Notes under the pieces: generated by a model
What the model was told of the DNA's origin: nothing
What the model saw: only the letters and a program-made list of their open reading frames with translations
The model's database searches: none
Position numbers and translations under genes: made by a program
Source: Endobugula sp965214375
GTDB taxonomy: Bacteria > Pseudomonadota > Gammaproteobacteria > Pseudomonadales > Cellvibrionaceae
Direction: 5' to 3'
Assembly: GCA_965214375.1 (NCBI GenBank)
Contig: OZ243947.1
Location: forward strand, 1,054,001 to 1,118,000
DNA length: 64,000 bases
Shown: in pieces, positions 58,659 to 64,000 of the stretch
How positions within the stretch are numbered: the stretch's first letter is position 1
Layout: each line of letters opens with the position of its first letter

Positions 58659-58783
58659 ATGAATAAAAGTAAAAATACCGTTCCGTTATTAAGGCGCATA
58701 TCATCACATTTAGTATAGATGACCTTGGTCAGGCAGCAAGCCGCTGATATAATCTCCGACCTGATATAGAGATATAAGCACCT

Positions 58784-59137
58784 ATGAAAACGACACTATT
58801 TGGTATTAAAAACTGCGATACCGTCAAAAAAGCCTGCAAATGGTTAGAACATCAGTCCGTCAGCTATGATTTTCACGATTTTCGCTTAGATGGCTTGGAA
58901 AAAGCACAGGTGATTACATGGATTGAAGCTCTGGGCATTGACACATTAATTAACAAACGCAGTACTACTTGGAAACAATTATCCGATAACGATAAGACAT
59001 CGCTTAATGAGCGTTCAGCGGTTGCCCTTATTTTGGAAAACCCGACATTGATCAAACGCCCGTTAGTACAGTTGAACCACCAATATCACGTCGGGTTTAA
59101 TGAAAAAACCTGGCAGACACTTTTTGCAACTTCTTAA
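58784..59137 (+). CDS. yffB: ArsC/Spx-family protein YffB
   Basis: 117 residues, thioredoxin-like fold. FGIKNCDTVKKACKWLE gives Cys11 and Cys18, with conserved FHDFRLDGL and LINKRSTTWKQL, then PTLIKRPLVQ. This is the YffB type, usually found beside dapD/dapE; a true arsenate-reductase role is not established. Same direction as dapD, 26 bp upstream. Confidence 0.88.
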   Translation: MKTTLFGIKNCDTVKKACKWLEHQSVSYDFHDFRLDGLEKAQVITWIEALGIDTLINKRSTTWKQLSDNDKTSLNERSAVALILENPTLIKRPLVQLNHQYHVGFNEKTWQTLFATS

Positions 59138-59163
59138 ATATTGATTCTTAAAAGGCACTATTC

Positions 59164-60198
59164 ATGACAAATTTCTACAGCTTCGGCCTGGGTGTTGGCA
59201 CACAAAACAAACAACAACAGTGGCTGGATATATTTTATGCTGAACCACTTTTACAGCCCTCAGAAGCCATTATCAATGCCGTCAAGCAAACGACAGATTA
59301 CCAGTCTGGTAATCAGTCAATTGCGGTCACCAGCGATATCATGGCAGCATTGTCCTCGGCATTAGAAGCATCAGACGAAGTTTCACAAGCACAACTGGCT
59401 CAAAGTCTGTCAGCCAGTGAGCAGCCCCTAGTCATTACCCTATTGGAAACTAACGCTGCCCCATCATCGGTACCAGAAGGTTATTTGAAACTACATTTGC
59501 TCTCTCATCGTCTGGTTAAACCACATGACACCGATCTCAATGGTTTATTTGGTGTACTCCCCAATGTGGCCTGGACCAATCAGGGTGCTATTGATTTATC
59601 AGAACTGCCCGAGCGCCAATTACAAGCCCGTTTAAACGGTGAATTGCTAACCGTTGATTGTGTGGACAAGTTCCCGAAAATGACCAACTATGTCGTGCCG
59701 GCAGGTGTACGTATTGCCCATACGGCCCGCGTGCGCTTGGGAGCGCATATTGGTGAAGGAACTACCATCATGCACGAAGGTTTTGTTAACTTTAATGCTG
59801 GCACACTGGGTACGAGCATGATTGAAGGCCGTATTTCTGCCGGTGTCGTTATTGGGGAAGGTTCTGATTTAGGTGGTGGTAGCTCCACGATGGGCACACT
59901 ATCTGGCGGTGGCAATATTATTATCTCTGTCGGCAAAGAATCGTTATTAGGGGCCAATGCAGGCACAGGTATACCATTGGGTGATCGTTGCACTATTGAA
60001 TCTGGACTGTACATTACCGCGGGCACCAAGGTTAACCTGTTAGATGATAATGGTGACTTGGTTGACCGCATTAAGGCTCGCGATCTGGCGGGTAAACATG
60101 ACTTACTATTCCGCCGCAATTCCAGTAGTGGTGCAGTTGAATGTTTAACCAATAAGTCATCTGTTACACTCAACGAAGAGTTACATGCCAATAACTGA
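59164..60198 (+). CDS. dapD: Tetrahydrodipicolinate N-succinyltransferase DapD (long form)
   Basis: 344 residues, matching the longer Pseudomonas-type enzyme rather than the 274-residue E. coli one. N-terminal domain (1-165), then a left-handed beta-helix (RIAHTARVRLGAHIGEGTTI and MHEGFVNFNAGTLGTSMIEG), with GEGSDLGGGSSTMGTLSGGG. It acts in the succinylase branch of lysine/DAP synthesis with DapC and DapE, all in this window. Confidence 0.95.
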   Translation: MTNFYSFGLGVGTQNKQQQWLDIFYAEPLLQPSEAIINAVKQTTDYQSGNQSIAVTSDIMAALSSALEASDEVSQAQLAQSLSASEQPLVITLLETNAAPSSVPEGYLKLHLLSHRLVKPHDTDLNGLFGVLPNVAWTNQGAIDLSELPERQLQARLNGELLTVDCVDKFPKMTNYVVPAGVRIAHTARVRLGAHIGEGTTIMHEGFVNFNAGTLGTSMIEGRISAGVVIGEGSDLGGGSSTMGTLSGGGNIIISVGKESLLGANAGTGIPLGDRCTIESGLYITAGTKVNLLDDNGDLVDRIKARDLAGKHDLLFRRNSSSGAVECLTNKSSVTLNEELHANN

Positions 60199-60210
60199 TT
60201 AAGGGCGTCA

Positions 60211-61386
60211 ATGAATACCTTATCCCCCACCCTAGCACTTGCTTGTGAGTTAATATCGCGTCCTTCGGTCACTCCTGAGGACGCAGGCTGTCAGACTTTG
60301 ATACGTCAACGCTTGGAAAACATTGGCTTTCGGTGCGAAACACTAAGCTTTGGTTCTGGTGCAGAAGGTGATGATATCATTGAAAACCTGTGGGCCGTGC
60401 GCGATGGCAATGACAACAATCACCATAGCCCCATACTCTGCTTTGCAGGACATACCGATGTCGTGCCAACAGGGTCCGAAGCACTGTGGCAACACCCTCC
60501 GTTTCAGCCCACGATCAAAGAAGGCATGTTGTACGGCCGTGGCGCTGCCGATATGAAAGGTAGTCTGGCAGCCATGATTACTGCCTGTGAAGACTTTATT
60601 GCTGAACACCCCAACCACACAGGCCGCATCGCTTTTCTTATTACGGCCGATGAAGAAGGCCCAGCCAAAAATGGGACTGTTAAGGTCGTTGAGCATTTAC
60701 AAGCGCAAGCAATACATATTGACTGGTGCATTGTGGGTGAGCCTTCCAGTACTAACGCCGTCGGCGATGTCATTAAAAACGGGCGCCGTGGTTCTTTAGG
60801 TGCCGTAATGACTGTTCGTGGCAAACAGGGTCATGTCGCCTACCCACACCTAGCCGAAAACCCTATCCATCATCTAGCACCTGCCCTAGCAGAATTGGCG
60901 ACTGAACACTGGGATAATGGTAATGACTTTTTTCCAGCAACCAGTTTTCAAGTATCCAATATTCATGGTGGCACAGGCGCGACCAATGTTATTCCCGGTG
61001 ATGTGGAGATTATGTGTAACTTCCGTTTCTCAACAGAAGTGACCGCAGATGAACTCAAAAACCGTACCGAAACGATTTTGCAAAAACACGGACTTAACTA
61101 CGACATTCACTGGCATTTAAGTGGGCAGCCTTTCTTAACCGCCGAGGGTGAATTAGTTGAGGCGACTGTACAGGCCATTGATGAAGTTACCGGGCTAAAA
61201 ACAGAACTCTCTACCGAAGGAGGCACTTCTGATGGGCGCTTTATTGCGCCTACAGGCAGTCAGGTGGTTGAGCTTGGCCCTGTAAACGCGACGATTCATC
61301 AGGTAGACGAATGTATTGCCGCAGATGACCTCAATAAATTGTCATTAATCTATCATCTTATTGTAAAGTCCTTGTTGAGCCCATGA
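60211..61386 (+). CDS. dapE: Succinyl-diaminopimelate desuccinylase DapE
   Basis: 391 residues, di-zinc M20 peptidase. Metal and catalytic residues: His81 and Asp83 (CFAGHTDVVPTG), Asp114 (GRGAADMKGS), and Glu148/Glu149 (TADEEGPA). C-terminal GGTSDGRFI and ELGPVNATIHQVDE complete the site. It follows dapD by 12 bp; its stop overlaps the moaC start (ATGA). Confidence 0.96.
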   Translation: MNTLSPTLALACELISRPSVTPEDAGCQTLIRQRLENIGFRCETLSFGSGAEGDDIIENLWAVRDGNDNNHHSPILCFAGHTDVVPTGSEALWQHPPFQPTIKEGMLYGRGAADMKGSLAAMITACEDFIAEHPNHTGRIAFLITADEEGPAKNGTVKVVEHLQAQAIHIDWCIVGEPSSTNAVGDVIKNGRRGSLGAVMTVRGKQGHVAYPHLAENPIHHLAPALAELATEHWDNGNDFFPATSFQVSNIHGGTGATNVIPGDVEIMCNFRFSTEVTADELKNRTETILQKHGLNYDIHWHLSGQPFLTAEGELVEATVQAIDEVTGLKTELSTEGGTSDGRFIAPTGSQVVELGPVNATIHQVDECIAADDLNKLSLIYHLIVKSLLSP

Positions 61387-61862
61387 GCCACTTAACCCAC
61401 CTGAATCAACAAGGCGAAGCACACATGGTAGATGTGAGTGATAAAACGATCACCGCGCGTACGGCAACTGCGCGAGCTACCGTTACCATGCAATCGGAAA
61501 CCTTACAATTGATTGTGAAAGGTGGGCACAAGAAAGGCGATGTGTTTGCCACCGCTCGTATTGCTGGCATTCAAGACGCTAAAAAATGCGCAGACCTGAT
61601 TCCACTCTGCCACCCATTGGCTCTGAGCAACATTTCTGTTGAGTTGACTCCAGATACCGGAAGCAATGCCGTTATCATCGAAGCTAGCTGTAAAATGGAT
61701 GGCAAAACCGGTGTTGAAATGGAAGCGCTCACCGCTGTTTCTGTCGCTGCGTTGACCCTTTACGATATGTGTAAAGCCGTTGACAAACATATGGTTATTG
61801 GTGATATTCAAGTGATCGAAAAGTGTGGTGGTAAGAGTGACTTTACAATTGATAATGTATAG
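61383..61862 (+). CDS. moaC: Cyclic pyranopterin monophosphate synthase MoaC
   Basis: 159 residues. Converts the MoaA product to cPMP in molybdopterin synthesis. Motifs MVDVSDKTITARTATA, KKGDVFATARIAGI, LIPLCHPLALSNISVE and KTGVEMEALTAVSVAALTLYD. Overlaps dapE by 4 bp, so it has been joined to the lysine operon. Repeat copy F begins in its stop codon. Confidence 0.96.
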   Translation: MSHLTHLNQQGEAHMVDVSDKTITARTATARATVTMQSETLQLIVKGGHKKGDVFATARIAGIQDAKKCADLIPLCHPLALSNISVELTPDTGSNAVIIEASCKMDGKTGVEMEALTAVSVAALTLYDMCKAVDKHMVIGDIQVIEKCGGKSDFTIDNV

Positions 61863-61957
61863 AGGTTTATGGCTATTCCAAACACGCATAAATACATCCC
61901 TGTAGCTCGTTTCCGGCATCCCTGCCTCCAACGGTTTGTCATAGCCATAAGACCTCT
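61861..61957. repeat. Structured intergenic repeat, copy F
   Basis: Arms 61861-61883 and 61934-61957 are inverted copies with one bulged base and a short mismatch, and extend a few bases outward (TATAGAGGT / ACCTCTATA). The core on the minus strand is CGTTGGAGGCAGGGATGCCG ... GCTACAGGGATGTA ... TGCGT. The left arm starts within the moaC stop codon. It separates moaC from moaD. Confidence 0.8.
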
Positions 61958-61969
61958 ATATCAATAACC

Positions 61970-62215
61970 ATGATTAAAATATTATTTTTCGCCAAAGTTA
62001 AAGAAGATCTTGATTGCGATCAAGAAACGCTTAAATGGTCATCAGACTTGACAACCATTGCTGATATTAAAGCGTTGTTATCTCAACGTGGAGAACAATG
62101 GCAAAAAGCCCTAGCTAATTGTTTATGCGCGGTTAATCATTCCATGACGCACGACTCTCAGCAAGTCAACGACGGTGATGAGGTTGCATTGTTCCCACCC
62201 GTTACAGGGGGATAA
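61970..62215 (+). CDS. moaD: Molybdopterin synthase small subunit MoaD
   Basis: 81 residues, ubiquitin-like sulfur carrier. Ends in the obligatory VTGG, thiocarboxylated by MoeB. MIKILFFAKVKEDLDCD at the start and VNDGDEVALFPPVTGG at the end. Two bases before moaE and 12 bp after repeat copy F. Confidence 0.95.
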   Translation: MIKILFFAKVKEDLDCDQETLKWSSDLTTIADIKALLSQRGEQWQKALANCLCAVNHSMTHDSQQVNDGDEVALFPPVTGG

Positions 62216-62216
62216 T

Positions 62217-62642
62217 ATGATTCGGGTACAAGTTGAAGACTTCGACATCAATAAGGAATATCAACGACTGTCGACTCATTCATCAAAAGCTGGAGCCGTC
62301 GTTATTTTTACGGGAATCGTACGTGAAATATTCGGTGAAAGAAAAACCAATATCTTTTTAGAACACTACCCAGATATGACTGAAAAAGTGTTGCAAAAAA
62401 TTATCCGACAAACAAAAGAAAATTGGCCTATTATTGATGTAACGATTATTCATCGTATTGGTTATTTATCCTGCGGTGATAATATCGTGTTTGTGGGCGT
62501 CAATAGCCCTCATCGAAAAGAAGCCTTTGCTGCTTGTGAAGAAATTATGAAATTTTTAAAAAGCGAAGCACCTTTTTGGAAAAAAGAAATAACAGAAAGT
62601 ACCGCATACTGGGTCGATCCAGAAAATATAGACAATGCTTAA
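62217..62642 (+). CDS. moaE: Molybdopterin synthase catalytic subunit MoaE
   Basis: 141 residues from ATG 62217; the longer frame reaching into moaD is not used. Pairs with MoaD to insert two sulfurs into cPMP. Motifs GAVVIFTGIVREIFGER, LEHYPDMTEKVLQK, VTIIHRIGYLSCGDNIVFVG, and PFWKKEITES with the catalytic Lys pair. The following kinase gene starts inside its last codons. Confidence 0.95.
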   Translation: MIRVQVEDFDINKEYQRLSTHSSKAGAVVIFTGIVREIFGERKTNIFLEHYPDMTEKVLQKIIRQTKENWPIIDVTIIHRIGYLSCGDNIVFVGVNSPHRKEAFAACEEIMKFLKSEAPFWKKEITESTAYWVDPENIDNA

Positions 62643-63685
62643 ATCATTGACTCAAACCATCACTATTACTTTTTTAGTCGCTACAAGCCTTATTATTAGC
62701 GTCACTTTTTGGGTTTTATCTCAAGAGAAACATTACAATTTATTTATAAATTTCAACAACTAAAACAAATCCAGCATTGACAACGTATTAATAATACTTG
62801 GCTATGTTTCTTTTCCAATTGCTATAACTGTGGCTTTCGTCCTAATTATATATAAGATTTTGCGGCCAGTAAGATCTATGACGGAGGGCATTTACAAAAT
62901 TAACGAAGGTGACTATGAAATACAGCTTACTGTTGGAAAAAATTGTGAAACATAGCAACTAATAAATAATTTTAATGGCTTGTCAAAAACACTAAAAAAA
63001 AATCATAAACTCCGGCAACAGTGGCTTGCCAATATATATCATGAACTAAGAACCCCCATAACAACATTAAATTATGAGATAGAATCCCTCGAGGATGGCA
63101 TAACCACCTTGGATATGAATCAAATTATTTCCTTGAAACAAGAAGTACAAAGATTACAATATTTAATTGATGATTTATATGAACTCTCTCTTTCCGAAGC
63201 AGGAGGCTTAAAATATAACTTTTCCGTTATTGATATTAACAGCTGCATTGACCAAGCAATGACAACATTAATCAATAAATCAAAGGAAACAGATATTGAT
63301 ATTGTTTTAAATAAGCAAGAAGGCCTTCTTAAAAGAGCTGATCATAACCGTATAACCCAGCTTTTTACAAACCTAATCAACAACTCCTTATCGTATACAG
63401 AAGCTCCGGGGAAAATTATTATCACCTCAAAAAAGGAGAAAAATAGTATAAAGATTAACATTGAGGATACCAAGCCGGCACCACAAAATAATATCGAACG
63501 CTTGTTTGAGCCATTTTTCAGAGCTCAAAAAAACCAAGCGTGGCGAACACAGAGGCGCGGGATTGGGATTAACAATTTGCCAAAATATTGTCACCGCACA
63601 CCACGGAAAAATTACTGCCAAACATTCTCAATTAGGAGGATTAAGTATTATAATAACGCTCTATGAACAAGGTAATATTTTATGA
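62635..63685 (+). pseudogene. BaeS-like membrane sensor kinase, broken by two stops and a frameshift
   Basis: ATG 62635 overlaps the moaE stop. Read through, it encodes a TM helix (TITITFLVATSLIISVTFWV), a very short periplasmic part, a second TM (VLIILGYVSFPIAITVAFVL), HAMP (LRPVRSMTEGIYKINEGDYE), HisKA with NIYHELRTPITTL, and HATPase (NLINNSLSYTEAPG ... RGAGLGLTICQNIV). Breaks: TAA at 62761-62763, TAG at 62953-62955 (where HAMP-linked kinases usually read DEIGQL), and an indel in the A7 run at 63527-63533 that separates FFRAQ from KRGEHRGAGLGL. The last frame ends at TGA 63683-63685, overlapping the next start. The order and sequence resemble BaeS of the BaeSR envelope-stress system. Confidence 0.75.
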
Positions 63686-64000
63686 AAGACAAGACCATTG
63701 TATTAATAGAAGAGGAGCATAAAATAGCAGAAATTTTGCAGAAATATTTAGAACAAGAAGGCTTTGATGTTATTACATTAGAAGAGGGAAAGAATGCATT
63801 ATCCGTTATTGAAGATATAAATCCAGTGCTATGCATTATTGATCTAATGCTTCCAGATACTGATGGCTTATCCATATGTGAATCACTAAGAAAAATTTCT
63901 GAAATCCCAATTATCATACTCACACAGAAAGATCATGAAGATGACAGGCTCGCAGGGCTTAACATGGGAGCTGATGATTACATATGCAAACCCGTTGGCC
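63682..64000 (+). CDS. OmpR-type response regulator, BaeR-like, cut by window end
   Basis: First 106 residues. Receiver domain: acidic Glu10-12 (LIEEEHKIAEIL, where most have D-D or E-D), phosphoacceptor Asp54 (CIIDLMLPDTDG), Thr81 and Lys103 (YICKPVG). The start overlaps the kinase stop (ATGA), so they were a coupled pair. The DNA-binding domain lies outside. The regulator looks intact although its kinase is broken; it may be driven by other phosphodonors or be under relaxed selection. Confidence 0.85.
   Translation, partial: MKDKTIVLIEEEHKIAEILQKYLEQEGFDVITLEEGKNALSVIEDINPVLCIIDLMLPDTDGLSICESLRKISEIPIIILTQKDHEDDRLAGLNMGADDYICKPVG

Noticed and set aside
58784..59137. Arsenate reductase ArsC
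   Set aside because: The sequence has the ArsC/Spx fold, but its motifs and dapD neighbourhood fit the YffB subgroup and there are no ars genes nearby.
61503..61931. Leftward open frame of 142 codons starting MEAGMPETSYRDVF
   Set aside because: Begins in repeat copy F and runs antisense through moaC.

Overview
The window is chromosomal DNA of a gammaproteobacterium, most likely marine and related to the Cellvibrionales/Pseudomonadales. The evidence is gene content and order: map-glnD-dapC ... dapD-dapE, rpsB-tsf-pyrH-frr-uppS-cdsA-dxr-rseP-bamA-skp-lpxD-fabZ-lpxA-lpxB-rnhB, ffh-rpsP-rimM-trmD-rplS, and xerD / dsbC-hom-thrC-recJ. It also has the long Pseudomonas-type DapD, the tRNA-modification pair cmoA-cmoB and a two-domain QueF. 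Base composition looks AT-leaning (low-to-mid 40s % GC by eye). No rRNA, tRNA, CRISPR array, prophage or complete insertion sequence was recognised.

Region 1 (1-13.6 kb) is accessory and largely broken. A very large RTX/haemolysin-type calcium-binding repeat gene runs leftward off the window and carries two in-frame stops and a frameshift. Next to it are several small exported proteins or lipoproteins of unknown function. Most are split by a frameshift or a nonsense codon; only the ankyrin/LprI-like gene and the DoxX/DCC pair look intact. An internally deleted cytosolic gene and an AsmA-family gene with two stops and a frameshift follow. Neighbouring core genes are intact, so gene decay is more likely than general sequencing error, although several breaks lie in homopolymers or a TA repeat.

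Region 2 (13.7-24.8 kb) holds a lipoprotein, a soluble histidine kinase with a TPR response regulator, cmoA-cmoB, a membrane class III adenylate cyclase, queF, the yadGH ABC exporter, the thioesterase yciA and recJ. Region 3 (25-36 kb) holds thrC, hom, dsbC, xerD, a three-lipoprotein CsgG/DUF4810/DUF799 operon, the rplS-trmD-rimM-rpsP operon, ffh with an unusual PPGGL-repeat tail, and a parDE toxin-antitoxin pair. Region 4 (36.4-51.7 kb) is the long leftward envelope and translation cluster (rnhB, lipid A genes, BAM, isoprenoid and phospholipid genes, ribosome recycling, EF-Ts, S2). Region 5 (51.8-64 kb) is rightward: map-glnD-dapC-nth, a divergent sensor kinase, yffB-dapD-dapE-moaC, moaD-moaE, and a broken BaeS-like kinase followed by its response regulator, which is cut by the window end.

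The most distinctive element is a dispersed family of structured intergenic repeats, with six members and one probable variant here. Each has a conserved core of about 50 nt containing two short hairpins with a CAGGGATG or CATGGATG apex. The core is enclosed by long inverted arms whose sequence differs from copy to copy. One arm of the copy at 6.8 kb coincides with the coding sequence of the gene it truncates, and one arm of the copy at 61.9 kb starts in the moaC stop codon. This suggests that insertion creates an inverted duplication of the target, or that the arms are captured from it.
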